Assembly: GCF_013170845.1 (NCBI RefSeq)
Contig: NZ_CP033367.1
Coordinates: 3,411,001-3,475,000, forward strand
From: Mesorhizobium loti R88b
GTDB taxonomy: Bacteria; Pseudomonadota; Alphaproteobacteria; Rhizobiales; Rhizobiaceae
Direction of reading: 5' to 3'
Length of the DNA: 64,000 nucleotides
The position numbers and the translations under genes were made by a program. Each line of letters opens with the position of its first letter. The first letter of the stretch is position 1. The notes under the pieces were generated by a model, which made no database searches, had not been told where the DNA came from, and was given only the letters and a program-made list of their open reading frames with translations. This document shows, in pieces, positions 51,367-60,594 of this stretch.

Positions 51367-51711
51367 GGGCGCAAAGCCAGACGAGCAGCGTTTTGCCACT
51401 CCAAGCACCAGCCCTATACCTTTGCTTGACCGTTGTCGCGAATTGAATCCGAGGGCACGGCGGTGTGATGATCCGTCCCGTCTCCGCTGACTGCAGTTTG
51501 CTATGTCAAATTTGAATGACGGCGCATCGGTAATGGTGCGATCGATGATCCGTTCGTGGCGGCCGGTCTTTCGGATGCCCTCACCGGTCGCGCGAGGAAC
51601 CCGCTGCCTTCGGGGGAGGCGGCGGGTTTCTGTTGCCGCCGCTGAACAGAAAAAGACGGACACTTGGCCCGCCTTTTCCGGCTGTTCCATTTGGGCATGC
51701 GCCCAAAGACG
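51367..51711. other. Gene-free stretch
   Basis: No gene that I can support. It contains a terminator-like hairpin (AACCCGCTGCC 51599 / GGCGGCGGGTTT 51620) and the promoter region of the histidine kinase. Confidence 0.5.
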
Positions 51712-52005
51712 TCAGTTGGCGCCGCCGAGCTGCTTGGTCATCTTGCAGAAATTGTCATGCGACTTGCCGATGACGTTGTCGCCGCAATCCTTCTTCATGG
51801 AAGCGCGGTCTTCTTCCTTCATCGCCATCCAGGCTACCTTGAATTCCTTTTCGGACTTCATGGTCTTCATGCCGGAGTCCGTATAGAAGGGCGCCATCTT
51901 TTCCGGATTGTCGAGCGCGGATGTGCCGGTGCTGCCAGCGGCCAGCGCCGAGCCAGTCATCATTGCAAGCGCCATCGCGCCCATCGTGAGCATCTTGAAG
52001 TTCAT
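51712..52005 (-). CDS. Small exported protein, 97 aa
   Basis: Signal peptide MNFKMLTMGAMALAMMTGSALA, AGAGGAAT upstream of the ATG. The mature part is charged and helical: EKMAPFYTDSGMKTMKSEKEF, then MAMKEEDRASMKKDCGDNVIG and DNFCKMTKQLGG, with two Cys likely disulphide-bonded. The plan resembles small periplasmic stress proteins, but no family is firmly recognised. A perfect EcfG promoter lies 50-74 bp upstream. Confidence 0.7.
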   Translation of the reverse strand: MNFKMLTMGAMALAMMTGSALAAGSTGTSALDNPEKMAPFYTDSGMKTMKSEKEFKVAWMAMKEEDRASMKKDCGDNVIGKSHDNFCKMTKQLGGAN

Positions 52006-52054
52006 CGGGGGATTCCTCTCTTTGGAGGTCATTGGAATAAACGACCTGCAGACA

Positions 52055-52079
52055 AACGGGATCGAGAGAAAACCGTTCC
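52055..52079 (-). promoter_or_regulatory. EcfG-type promoter
   Basis: On the minus strand GGAAC, 16 bp, CGTT: full consensus, driving the exported-protein gene at 52005. Confidence 0.75.
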
Positions 52080-52200
52080 TTTGGATGAATATATATTAAA
52101 ACGCGTTTTATTTTTTCGACCCTGCTTAGGATGCCGTCGAGTCAATATCGATAGCCTGGCCTCCGACAGTGGGTGCGTGCCAGATCCTGGCCCCAATAGA

Positions 52201-52458
52201 TTACTCCATGTCCGGGACGTCGCCGCTGACAAACAGCGTGGTCGGCGGGCCGTAGTCCCCGAGTGTCGGGTCGGCATCGCGGCTCCAGGCGATGACGCCG
52301 ACATGTTTTGCCGCCAGTCCTCGGGCTGTACGTATGGCGCGGTCTTCGCTCTGCTGATCGGCGGGGCCGAAGGCTGGAAACAATTCACCGTCATCGCCGC
52401 GATCGAACGCGACCACGACGATCAGCTTGGGGTTTTTATGCTCTGTTGAATGGGACAT
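52201..52458 (-). CDS. Hypothetical protein, 85 aa
   Basis: ATG with AAGGAG upstream. A short alpha/beta protein: PKLIVVVAFDRGDDGELFPAFG, then DRAIRTARGLAAKHVGVIAWSRDADP and the end TTLFVSGDVPDME. The pattern suits a small domain of unknown function found in rhizobia. It is divergent from the GntR operon. Confidence 0.65.
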   Translation of the reverse strand: MSHSTEHKNPKLIVVVAFDRGDDGELFPAFGPADQQSEDRAIRTARGLAAKHVGVIAWSRDADPTLGDYGPPTTLFVSGDVPDME

Positions 52459-52593
52459 GGTGCTCCTTCGAGGGGGAACCTATCACACTACCGGACCAAG
52501 GGGTCGGCTGTCTGGCTTGCCACCGTATTTTGCGGGGATCTCTGGAGCTCGCTGCCTGCTTGAGCAGTCTTCCGCATCGGATTGACTCGCGCT

Positions 52594-52629
52594 TTGTCAC
52601 CGTATATTGAACAGGATTATACAGGTTCA
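52594..52629 (+). promoter_or_regulatory. Promoter and probable GntR operator
   Basis: Inverted arms TGAAC (52608) and GTTCA (52625) separated by 12 bp overlap a possible promoter (TTGTCA 52594, TATACA 52618). TGAACAGG recurs at 52631. The site lies just before the GntR gene, suggesting autoregulation. Confidence 0.45.
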
Positions 52630-52645
52630 CTGAACAGGTACGAAT

Positions 52646-53371
52646 ATGAAGCGGCGCACGGTTCAATTGTCTCCCGGCACGGGCAAGCCCGAGCAGATCG
52701 CTACCGTTCTGGAACATGAAATCCGCTCCGGCGTGCTCGGTTTCGGCGACCGCCTGCAAAGCGAGAACGAGCTCGTCCAGCGCTTTTCCGTCAGCCGCAA
52801 CACCGTCCGCAAGGGCCTCGAGGAACTGTCCAGCCGCGGGCTGATCACCACCAAGGTCGGCATCGGCTCCTTCGTCACCTTCGACGGCAAGCCGGTCGAC
52901 GATTCGATCGGCTGGTCGCGGGCGCTGGCCAATGCCGGGGCCAATGCCGAGACGCGGACGCTGCGGCTGGAGGTCATCGAAGACCCCGATCTGGCTGCCT
53001 TGCTAGGGATCGAAAGCCCGTTCTTCATCGCTGTCGACCGCGTACGCACCAATGCCAGTGACGGCCATGCGATCTCCATCGAGCGCAGCCGCCTGCCGCT
53101 ATCGCCGGAGCTGGAGGATGTGCCGCTGCGCGGCCTGCGCGAAGGTTCGCTGCACCAGACGCTGCGCGGCGCCGGCCTCATCCCCGACCATGGCGAGGAA
53201 TGGGTCGGCATCGAGATGCTCAATGCCGAGGATGCGGCCATACTCGGCTGCCCGCAAGGCACGCCCTTCCTGCGCGGACGGCGGCTGACGCGCGCCGCCG
53301 ACGACCGGCCGATCGAATATGTCACCAGCCTGCTCAATCCCGCGCATTTCGCGCTGCATATGAGGTTTTGA
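52646..53371 (+). CDS. GntR-family regulator with UTRA domain
   Basis: A 241-aa repressor. The N-terminal winged helix is clear (LEHEIRSGVLGFGDRLQSENELVQRFSVSRNTVRKGLEELSSRGLI) and is followed by a UTRA ligand-binding domain (FIAVDRVRTNASDGHAISIERSRLP, then GCPQGTPFLRGRRLTRAADDRPIEYV). HutC-type members respond to the substrate or intermediate of the operon they control. It opens a same-strand run of genes at 3 to 70-bp spacing up to 59285, which it probably controls. Confidence 0.9.
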   Translation: MKRRTVQLSPGTGKPEQIATVLEHEIRSGVLGFGDRLQSENELVQRFSVSRNTVRKGLEELSSRGLITTKVGIGSFVTFDGKPVDDSIGWSRALANAGANAETRTLRLEVIEDPDLAALLGIESPFFIAVDRVRTNASDGHAISIERSRLPLSPELEDVPLRGLREGSLHQTLRGAGLIPDHGEEWVGIEMLNAEDAAILGCPQGTPFLRGRRLTRAADDRPIEYVTSLLNPAHFALHMRF

Positions 53372-53374
53372 GCG

Positions 53375-54421
53375 ATGCCAAACAGCACCACCAACAACAC
53401 CATGCTCGATCGCGCTATCGGCGCGCTTGTCGGTGGGGCGCTGGGAGATGCGCTCGGCATGCCGACGCAGCTTCTGTCGCCGACCCGGATTGCCGAGCTC
53501 TACGGCCATGTCGAGGATTTCATCGCACCCTTCGCCGACCATCCGGTGTCGAAGGGACTGCTGGCCGGCACCATCACCGACGATACCGAACAGGCGCTGC
53601 TGCTCGGCCGCATTCTGGTCGAATCGGGCGAGCGCTTCGACCATGCACGCTGGGTCAACGCGCTGCTTGACTGGGAGCGCGAGGTCAAGGCGCGCGGCAG
53701 CTACGATCTCTTGGGGCCATCGACCAAGCGTGCCATCGACGCCATCAACAATGGCGTGCCGGCAGAAGAGGCAGGGCGCAGCGGCGACACCAACGGGGCG
53801 GCCATGCGCATCGCGCCGGTCGGCATCATGATGGCGCTGGAGCCGCTCGAGGCGTTCGTTGCCAAGGTGGCCGAGACTTGTCGGGCCACCCACAACACGT
53901 CGATCGCCATAGCCTCTGCCGCCGCCGTCGCGGCCGCCGTTAGCCACGGCGTCTCCGGTGGTGACTGGCGCGCTGCCTCCGACAGCGCGGTCGCGGCGGC
54001 CAGACGAGCGGCGACGCTTGGCCATTGGGTGACCGGTGGCGACATCGCTGCACGCATCGTCTGGGCGCAGGACCTGGTGCGTGGCAAGATGAAGAAGGAC
54101 GCGATAAGGCTGATCACCGATCTGGTCGGCACCGGCGTCGCCAGCCAGGAATCGGTTCCGGCGGCCTTCGCGGTGCTGGAGGTTGCCGGCGGTGATCCCT
54201 GGCAAGCGGCCGTCATCAGCGCCAATCTCGGCGGCGACACCGACACGATCGGTGCCATCGCGGCCGGCATGGCCGGCGCCTGCACCGGCTTTTCACGGTT
54301 GCCACAGCAGCATGTCGCCCGGCTCGTCGGCATCGACATGTCGGAGGTTCGCGCGCTTGCGGGCGACCTCGTGGCGGCAAGGGTGGTGAAAGCCGGTTCC
54401 GGCAAGGACGCGGCGGCATGA
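53375..54421 (+). CDS. ADP-ribosylglycohydrolase-family enzyme
   Basis: A 348-aa protein with the family's binuclear metal motifs: GALVGGALGDALGMP, then GTITDDTEQALLLGRIL (T-D-D-T), SGDTNGAAMRIAPVG, and the C-terminal GGDTDTIGAIAAGMAGA. The fold hydrolyses N-ribosyl bonds (ADP-ribosyl-arginine and nucleoside-like compounds). In this operon with a PfkB kinase and a transporter it more likely attacks an imported ribosylated small molecule than a modified protein; that is inference. Confidence 0.88.
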   Translation: MPNSTTNNTMLDRAIGALVGGALGDALGMPTQLLSPTRIAELYGHVEDFIAPFADHPVSKGLLAGTITDDTEQALLLGRILVESGERFDHARWVNALLDWEREVKARGSYDLLGPSTKRAIDAINNGVPAEEAGRSGDTNGAAMRIAPVGIMMALEPLEAFVAKVAETCRATHNTSIAIASAAAVAAAVSHGVSGGDWRAASDSAVAAARRAATLGHWVTGGDIAARIVWAQDLVRGKMKKDAIRLITDLVGTGVASQESVPAAFAVLEVAGGDPWQAAVISANLGGDTDTIGAIAAGMAGACTGFSRLPQQHVARLVGIDMSEVRALAGDLVAARVVKAGSGKDAAA

Positions 54422-55395
54422 GCGGGCGCCTCGTCCATATCGGAAGTGCGGTGGTCGACTATGTCTACCGTATCGACGCCTTGCCGGCGCCAGGCACCGA
54501 GAAGACGGCATCGAGCTTTGCCCAGGTCGCCGGTGGCGGCTTCAACATGATGGTCGCTGCCATCCGCACCGGCATGACGGTGGTGTTCGGCGGCAAGCTC
54601 GGCAGCGGACCGAACGGCGATTTTTTGCGCGCTGCTTTCACTGCGGAAGGCATCGAGACGCTGACACCGCCAGCGCCCGCCATGGACAGCGGCAATTGCG
54701 TCGCCATGATCTCAAGCGATGCCGAACGCACCTTCGTCTCATGGCCAGGTGCTGAAAGTGTGCTCAGCCTCGACATGATGGCGCCGGTGGTGGTTGCGCC
54801 GGATGATTGGGTGTTCACCTCGGGCTATACGCTGAGCTATCTGGGCAGCCGCGAAGCGCTCACCGACTGGATCGAGGCGCTGCCGGCAAAAATTCCCTTT
54901 GTCTTCGACCCGACGCCGGTCATTTCCGATATTCCGCGCCCCATCCTGTCGCGGGTGCTCGCCCGAACCACATGGCTGAGCTGCAACGTGACGGAAGCCG
55001 CCGACATTGCCGGCCCCGGTGACGTCGAGACACTGGCGGCGCGGCTCCTTGCCGACCATTGCCCGCAGGCCGCCGGTGTCGTCATCCGCTCCGCAGCCAA
55101 GGGCTGCCATGTCAGGCTGGCCGATGGCACGGCGCAAACCGTAGCCGGCTTCAAGGTTGCGGCAATCGACACCAACGGCGCCGGCGATACCCATATCGGC
55201 GCTTTCGTCAGTGCGTTGGCGCGTGGCATCACGCCCTTCGAGGCGGCGCGCTACGCCAACGCGGCAGCGGCGATTTCGGTGACGCGCCATGGCGGGTCAT
55301 CGGCGCCGAGCGACGCTGAAATCCAGACTTTCCTGAGCCAGGCCGCCGCGACCGGCGCGCCAGGCCAGACCCAGAAGGCCCATCAGACAGCCTGA
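54418..55395 (+). CDS. PfkB-family carbohydrate/nucleoside kinase
   Basis: A 325-aa kinase overlapping the previous gene by ATGA. The N-terminal signature lies in VAGGGFNMMVAAIRTGMTVVFGGKLGSGPNGDFL and the C-terminal one in IDTNGAGDTHIGAFVSALARG, with the catalytic Asp of the G-A-G-D motif. The ribokinase-like group phosphorylates sugars such as ribose or pseudouridine. Coupling to the glycohydrolase suggests it acts on the released sugar. Confidence 0.88.
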   Translation: MSGRLVHIGSAVVDYVYRIDALPAPGTEKTASSFAQVAGGGFNMMVAAIRTGMTVVFGGKLGSGPNGDFLRAAFTAEGIETLTPPAPAMDSGNCVAMISSDAERTFVSWPGAESVLSLDMMAPVVVAPDDWVFTSGYTLSYLGSREALTDWIEALPAKIPFVFDPTPVISDIPRPILSRVLARTTWLSCNVTEAADIAGPGDVETLAARLLADHCPQAAGVVIRSAAKGCHVRLADGTAQTVAGFKVAAIDTNGAGDTHIGAFVSALARGITPFEAARYANAAAAISVTRHGGSSAPSDAEIQTFLSQAAATGAPGQTQKAHQTA

Positions 55396-55434
55396 CAAGC
55401 CCGGGAAGCGGGCAAACAAAGAGAGGAACCAACC

Positions 55435-56496
55435 ATGCGCATGCCAAGACTGACTGCTCTCTTGACGGCGACTGCCGTCTTCACCACCGCACTCACGCTG
55501 GCCGCCAGTGCCGCCGAAGTGCATGTGCTCAACTGGAAAGGCTACGGCGCCGACGAGCCATGGGCCGTTGAGGCTTTCGAAAAGGCGACCGGCAACAAGG
55601 TCGTCAACGATTTCTTCAATTCCGAACAGGAAATGCTGACCAAGATCCGGACCAATCCCGGGCTCTATGACGTGGTCATGATCAACGCCGCCTTCAACGA
55701 CCAGGCGATGGCGGAAAAGCTGATCCAGCCGATCGACACCTCCAAGCTGCCGAACTATGCCGACATCAGCAAGGACAAGGCCGGGTCGCCGATGCTCGAC
55801 CATGACGGCAAGGTCTATGGCGTGCCGTGGGTGTGGGGCCTCACCGCGCTCGCCATCAACGAAAAGTCCTTCGACAAGCCGCCGACGTCGATCGCCGAAA
55901 TGTGGGATCTCGCGCACAAGGGCCGTGTCGTCATCCGCGACGACGCCGTCGAGGCGGTGCAGTTCGGCGCCATCGCCACCGGCCAGAACATCAACGACAT
56001 CAAGGATATGGATGCGGTCAAGACCAAGCTCACCTCGCTGATGCCGCAGATCAAGACCTTCTGGAGCTCGGAGAACGACTGGAACCAGATGGTCGCCTCC
56101 AACCAGATCGACATCGGCACCTATTGGAGCGGCTCGGCCGACCGCGCCAAGACCCACTTCAAGCTGCCGGTCTCGCTGGTCATTCCGCAGGAGGGCGCCG
56201 TCGCCTGGCTCGACGCCTTCTCCATCCCGGTGGGCTCGAAAAATGTCGAAGGCGCGCAAGCCTTCATCAACTACATGATCGACCCGAAATTCTATGTCGA
56301 ATGGGTCACCAAGGTCGGAGCTCCGGTGTCGGCCAATACCAAGGCGGTGGAAGCGCTGCCGGAGGACGCCTTCAACCGCAAGGTCATGGGTGATCCCGAG
56401 GTTGCCAAGCGCATCCAGTTCCAGGCGCCGATCACCGACGCCCAGCGCGAGGCCTATCTGGCACTCTGGCAGCAGCTGAAGGTCGACGTGAAGTAA
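55435..56496 (+). CDS. Polyamine-type ABC transporter substrate-binding protein
   Basis: A 353-aa PotD-like periplasmic protein: signal peptide MRMPRLTALLTATAVFTTALT to ASA, then EVHVLNWKGYGADEPWAVEAFEKATG, YDVVMINAAFNDQAMAEKLIQP and YGVPWVWGLTALAINEKSF. The family binds spermidine, putrescine or other small cations and opine-like amines. GAGAGGAA is upstream. The ligand in this operon is unknown. Confidence 0.88.
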   Translation: MRMPRLTALLTATAVFTTALTLAASAAEVHVLNWKGYGADEPWAVEAFEKATGNKVVNDFFNSEQEMLTKIRTNPGLYDVVMINAAFNDQAMAEKLIQPIDTSKLPNYADISKDKAGSPMLDHDGKVYGVPWVWGLTALAINEKSFDKPPTSIAEMWDLAHKGRVVIRDDAVEAVQFGAIATGQNINDIKDMDAVKTKLTSLMPQIKTFWSSENDWNQMVASNQIDIGTYWSGSADRAKTHFKLPVSLVIPQEGAVAWLDAFSIPVGSKNVEGAQAFINYMIDPKFYVEWVTKVGAPVSANTKAVEALPEDAFNRKVMGDPEVAKRIQFQAPITDAQREAYLALWQQLKVDVK

Positions 56497-56563
56497 AGTT
56501 CGCGTCCGGACCAGCCGGCGGTTCGCGCCGGCTGGTTCTTGCAATCCTGGGGAGGAGGGTGCC

Positions 56564-57433
56564 ATGGCAGTAGAGGGAGCGATTGCGTCGCGCAGCGGGC
56601 TGAGATCGGCTCTGCCGCTGCTGGCGCCCGCCTATCTCTGGCTGACGGTGGCGATCTTCCTGCCGCTCTCGGCCATGGTCTTTTTCTCCTTCATGACCGA
56701 TCTGCCGCTGACGGGAAAGCCGTGGGCGTTCACGCTCGGCAACTATGCCGCCTTCTTCTCGCAGAGCCTTTATCTGACGTTGCTGCTCGCCTCGTTGCGG
56801 CTCGGTCTCGAAGTCACGCTGTGGTGCATCGTCATCGGCTATCCCGCGGCCTATGTGCTCGCCAAGGTGCTGAAGGGGCGCAGCCGCGAGGCGATCTTCC
56901 TGCTGGTCATCCTGCCGTTCTGGTCGAACGGGCTGGTGCGCATCTTTTCCTGGGCGATGGTGTTGCGCGAAGGCGGCATTCTCGACACGGCCCTCAATGC
57001 CGTGCTGCCGTTCAAGATCAACATCGATCTCATGTATTCCTATCCGGCCGTCATTATCGGCCTGGTGCACTCCTACGTGCCCTACATGGTGCTAACCTGT
57101 TATCTCACCTTGCAGGCGATCGACGACTCGTTGATCGAGGCTGGCCGCTCGCTCGGCGCCTCGCGGCTGCAGGTGCTGAAGCGAGTGATCATTCCGCTGT
57201 CGATGCCCGGCCTGGTGGCGGGTGCGGCACTGGTCTTCGTGCCGGTCGTCGGTTCGTTCATGGAGCCGCGCATCCTCGGCGGCCGCACCGGCACCTTCTA
57301 CGGCACTGTCATCGAGGACCAGTTCGTCGCCGTCTTCAACTGGCCATTGGGCGCGGCACTCTCCTTCATCCTGCTGGCCGTCGTGCTGGGCATCCTGGCT
57401 GTTGCCTCGCCGGTGCTGCGGAGGGCTGCGTGA
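56564..57433 (+). CDS. ABC transporter permease, PotB-like
   Basis: A 289-aa permease with six helices; GGAGGAGG precedes the ATG. It carries the EAA-loop motif IEAGRSLGASRLQVLKRVIIPLSMPGLVAG and the N-terminal segment LTGKPWAFTLGNYAAFFSQSLY typical of the polyamine-type group. It forms the membrane channel with the next permease, overlapping it by TGATG. Confidence 0.88.
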   Translation: MAVEGAIASRSGLRSALPLLAPAYLWLTVAIFLPLSAMVFFSFMTDLPLTGKPWAFTLGNYAAFFSQSLYLTLLLASLRLGLEVTLWCIVIGYPAAYVLAKVLKGRSREAIFLLVILPFWSNGLVRIFSWAMVLREGGILDTALNAVLPFKINIDLMYSYPAVIIGLVHSYVPYMVLTCYLTLQAIDDSLIEAGRSLGASRLQVLKRVIIPLSMPGLVAGAALVFVPVVGSFMEPRILGGRTGTFYGTVIEDQFVAVFNWPLGAALSFILLAVVLGILAVASPVLRRAA

Positions 57434-58221
57434 TGATGACCACGCGTATCCTGGAAGGGCTTGGCCGCCTCTATGTCGGACTGCTGCTCGCCTTCCTCTA
57501 TCTGCCCATCATCATCATGGCGCTGATGTCGTTCAACGTCTCGCCCTTCTACCAGTTGCCGTTCGAATGGACGACCGAGTGGTACACGTCGCTCTGGCAG
57601 GACGATCAGATCATCGCCGCGACCTGGAACAGCCTCGAGATCGCGGTCATCACCACCATCATCGGCGTGGTGCTCGGCTCGGCGGCGTCGCTGGCGCTTT
57701 TCCGCTATGAATTTCGCGGCAAGAAGGTGCTGCAGGCGCTGCTGTTCCCGCCGATCGCCATTCCCTGGCTGATCACAGGCACGGCGATGCTGATTTTCTT
57801 TTTCGGCGTCGGCATCGGGCGCGGCCTGTTCGCCATCCTGCTCGGCCATGTCGCGCTGGCGCTGCCCTATGTCATCGTCGTCGTCTCGGCGCGGCTGCAG
57901 ACTTTTGCGCCGGAGCTGGAAGAGGCGGCGCGCTCGCTCGGCGCCAACCAGTGGCAGGTGACGAGGCGTGTCACGCTGCCGTGGATCATGCCGGGCGTCA
58001 TTGCCGGCGGGCTGTTTGCGTTTGCGGTGTCGTTCGACCAATTCGTCGTCTCCTACTTCCTGGCGACGCCCGGGCAGACGACGCTGCCGGTCGAAATCTA
58101 TGCCGCGATCCGCAAGGGGTTCACGCCCGAGATCAATGCGGTGTCGACAATCATCATTGTCGTGTCGATGGCGCTGATGCTGCTCACGGCGCGGTTCTTC
58201 AAATTCGGCGGAGAGAAATAA
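57433..58221 (+). CDS. ABC transporter permease, PotC-like
   Basis: A 262-aa permease: YLPIIIMALMSFNVSPFYQLPFEW at the first helix, and the EAA loop LEEAARSLGANQWQVTRRVTLPWIMPGVIAG. The C-terminus, GFTPEINAVSTIIIVVSMALML, matches PotC-type proteins. It overlaps the ATPase start (TAATG). Confidence 0.88.
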   Translation: MMTTRILEGLGRLYVGLLLAFLYLPIIIMALMSFNVSPFYQLPFEWTTEWYTSLWQDDQIIAATWNSLEIAVITTIIGVVLGSAASLALFRYEFRGKKVLQALLFPPIAIPWLITGTAMLIFFFGVGIGRGLFAILLGHVALALPYVIVVVSARLQTFAPELEEAARSLGANQWQVTRRVTLPWIMPGVIAGGLFAFAVSFDQFVVSYFLATPGQTTLPVEIYAAIRKGFTPEINAVSTIIIVVSMALMLLTARFFKFGGEK

Positions 58222-59285
58222 TGGCCGGTGTGCAGGTATCCAACGTCTCGCGCAGCTTTGGCGCGCACAAGGCGCTGGACAACGTTTCCATCGATTTCGC
58301 CGATGGCGGCTTCTATGCACTGCTCGGCCCGTCGGGCAGCGGCAAAACCACGCTGCTGCGCCAGATCGCCGGCTTCGATTTTCCAGACAGCGGCCGCATT
58401 TCCATTGGCGGCGAGAGCGTCGAGCGGGTGCCGGTCGAGAAGCGGCGCATCGGCATGGTGTTCCAGAACTATGCGCTGTTTCCCAATATGAGCGTAGCCG
58501 ACAATGTCGCCTTTGGCCTGTCGGTCCGCGGCGAGGCCAAGGCGGTTATTGCGACGGAAGTGCAGCGTGCGCTCGATCTCGTGCAGTTGGGCAAGCTCGG
58601 CGGCCGCCGTCCGCACCAGCTCTCCGGCGGCCAGCGCCAGCGCGTGGCCTTAGCGCGTGCCATCGTCACCAAGCCGCGCGTGCTGCTGCTCGACGAGCCG
58701 CTTGGTGCGCTCGACAAGGCGTTGCGCGTCGACATGCAGATCGAGCTCAAGCGCATTCAGCGCGAGATCGGCATCACCACCATCTTCGTCACCCACGACC
58801 AGGAAGAAGCGCTGACGATGAGCGACCGCATCGGCATTCTGCGCGACGGGCGGGTGGTGCAGGAAGGGCCGCCGGAGGAGATCTACGACCGGCCGAAAAG
58901 TGAGTTTGCAGCCACCTTCCTCGGCGATGCCAACATCTTTCGCGGTGACTCGACCGGCAATGGCATCCGGTTGCCGGACGGTACGGCAATTGCCGCTGGG
59001 GTGGGGGAGACAATTGCGGCGGGAGCCAAGGCGAGCTGCGCCGTGCGGCCGGAACGCATCCGGATTGCCACGGATGGAGGAGCTTCGGACGGCAATGCAA
59101 ACACGCTCAAGGGTCAGGTGTCCAAGCGCATCTTCGCCGGCAACAACAGCACGTATTTTGTCGAGCGTGCCGGCCAGACGCTGAAGGTCATCGTGCAGAA
59201 CACCGGGTCCGACCGGCTGGCTGAGGGGCAGGATGTGGTGCTGCGCTGGTCACCGGAGAGCACGGTGTTGATCACGGCGGGGTAG
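58221..59285 (+). CDS. ABC transporter ATPase, PotA-like
   Basis: A 354-aa ATPase with Walker A GPSGSGKTT, Q-loop VFQNYALFPNM, signature LSGGQRQRVALARA, Walker B VLLLDEPLGALD, H-loop VTHDQEEALTMSD and a C-terminal TOBE regulatory domain (ASCAVRPERIRIA to GQTLKVIVQNTG). It energises the PotBC-like channel. It is the last gene before the IS5 element. Confidence 0.9.
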   Translation: MAGVQVSNVSRSFGAHKALDNVSIDFADGGFYALLGPSGSGKTTLLRQIAGFDFPDSGRISIGGESVERVPVEKRRIGMVFQNYALFPNMSVADNVAFGLSVRGEAKAVIATEVQRALDLVQLGKLGGRRPHQLSGGQRQRVALARAIVTKPRVLLLDEPLGALDKALRVDMQIELKRIQREIGITTIFVTHDQEEALTMSDRIGILRDGRVVQEGPPEEIYDRPKSEFAATFLGDANIFRGDSTGNGIRLPDGTAIAAGVGETIAAGAKASCAVRPERIRIATDGGASDGNANTLKGQVSKRIFAGNNSTYFVERAGQTLKVIVQNTGSDRLAEGQDVVLRWSPESTVLITAG

Positions 59286-59329
59286 GTGGCGCTGTCGCTA
59301 GCTGGGACCGGTTTCATTCCTTGTCGCCC

Positions 59330-59395
59330 CCCTCTGTCCTGTCGGACATCTCCCCCTCAAGTGGGGAGATTGGCAGCCTCAACGCCGCCGCTCTT
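59330..59395. repeat. Dispersed palindromic repeat, left of the IS
   Basis: Contains CTCCCCCTCAAGTGGGGAGATTGGC, akin to repeats near 25100 and 28304. The repeat unit continues at 60595 (CTTGAGGGGGAGATG), so the IS landed inside or beside it. Confidence 0.5.
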
Positions 59396-59450
59396 TCTTC
59401 AACGCAGCTAATTTGCGAAGCCGACAATGATAGCTAATCTCCCCCCTTGA

Positions 59451-60594
59451 GGGCCTGTTGCGTAGTTAGCGAGAGCAGACTTGCGGAGCGATTTGACCGA
59501 GAGGTCTCGCTTGGCTTTGGGTTTTGGGGTGGAGTTCGATGGTAGTGCGGCCCTTGAAGCCGGATACCGGGCGCACCTATCCCGAGATGGCAATCCATCG
59601 GCGCATGTTGAAGGCGATCGCCGCCATCGTCACCTGGGCAGTGGCCTTCGCCAGCCCGACATAGCGGATCGTGGTCAGCTTCATGCGGTTCTTGAGCGTG
59701 GCGAAGGTGGTCTCGACTGCGGCACGCCGTCTGGCGATCAGACGGTTGTAATGTTTGAGCCGCGGCGGCAGCGCATGGTGCTTGTTGGGGCGGCGCGCGA
59801 TGCGGGGCTTCTTGCCTGCAGCCTTGAGCCGAGCACGGCGGGCATGGGTGTCGTAGGCGGCATCCGCCCATACCGTCTTTTCGTCGCCGCAGATCAAGGC
59901 ATCGGCCACCACGGTGTCGTTGACGTTGGCTGGAGTGGTGATCACCGTGCGGATCAGGCCGGAGCCCTCATCCACCCCGACATGGGCCTTGTAACCGAAG
60001 GTGAAGTCGCGCTTACTCTGTCTTACGGTGGGACGGGCATCGGCATCCCTCGACGGCCGCTCGTCCGTCGGCGGCAATGAGACCGCGTCGATTAGCGTGG
60101 CATCCAGCATTGTGCCGCGCTTTAAGATCACGCCGGCCTTCTCCAACTGCCGATCCAGTTCGCCAAACAGCTTCTCCATCAGCCCTTCGCCGACAAGAAG
60201 GTTGCGAAAGCGCGACAGCACCGTGTGATCGGGAATGCTCTCCTCAAGACCAAGCCCGACAAAACGCCTGAATGACAACCGGTCGCTCAGCGCCTCCTCC
60301 AGTTCGCGATCAGATAGGCCGTAGAGCGACTGCAGCAGCAGTGCCTTGAACAGCACCAGCGGCGGCCATGCAGCCCGACCCGGTCCGCCATCGCGCAGCG
60401 GGTTGAGCAGCTTCTCGAAGCGGTACCACTTCACCAAACCTGACAGCCGGTCGAGCGGCGAAGAACCGCCCACCAGCTTGGTACCCAGAAAGGCTTCCGC
60501 CAAGCTCAACTGACCCGTCTGCTTCACTGCCATCGTGATTCCCTCCGAGCGTCCGCATCAGAGAATCACAACCAGCGAATTACGCAACAGGCCC
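59451..60594. mobile_element. IS5-family insertion sequence, 1144 bp
   Basis: Terminal inverted repeats GGGCCTGTTGCGTA at 59451 and its complement ending at 60594, flanked on both sides by CTTGA (59446-59450 and 60595-60599), a probable target duplication. One transposase gene spans most of it. The interruption lies in the spacer between the ABC transporter and the aconitase X genes, possibly affecting read-through. Confidence 0.88.
59577..60533 (-). CDS. IS5-family transposase
   Basis: A 318-aa DDE transposase. N-terminal domain: WPPLVLFKALLLQSLYGLSDRELEEALSDRLSFRRFVG. Catalytic residues: Asp in MLDATLIDAV, Asp in WADAAYDTHARR, Glu in RAAVETTFATLKNRM (the Y-x-x-R / E region). Full length and uninterrupted, so probably active. 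Confidence 0.93.
   Translation of the reverse strand: MAVKQTGQLSLAEAFLGTKLVGGSSPLDRLSGLVKWYRFEKLLNPLRDGGPGRAAWPPLVLFKALLLQSLYGLSDRELEEALSDRLSFRRFVGLGLEESIPDHTVLSRFRNLLVGEGLMEKLFGELDRQLEKAGVILKRGTMLDATLIDAVSLPPTDERPSRDADARPTVRQSKRDFTFGYKAHVGVDEGSGLIRTVITTPANVNDTVVADALICGDEKTVWADAAYDTHARRARLKAAGKKPRIARRPNKHHALPPRLKHYNRLIARRRAAVETTFATLKNRMKLTTIRYVGLAKATAQVTMAAIAFNMRRWIAISG

Noticed and set aside
52308..52610. Plus-strand frame of 100 codons before the GntR gene
   Set aside because: Antisense to the 85-aa gene, with no ribosome site or motif.
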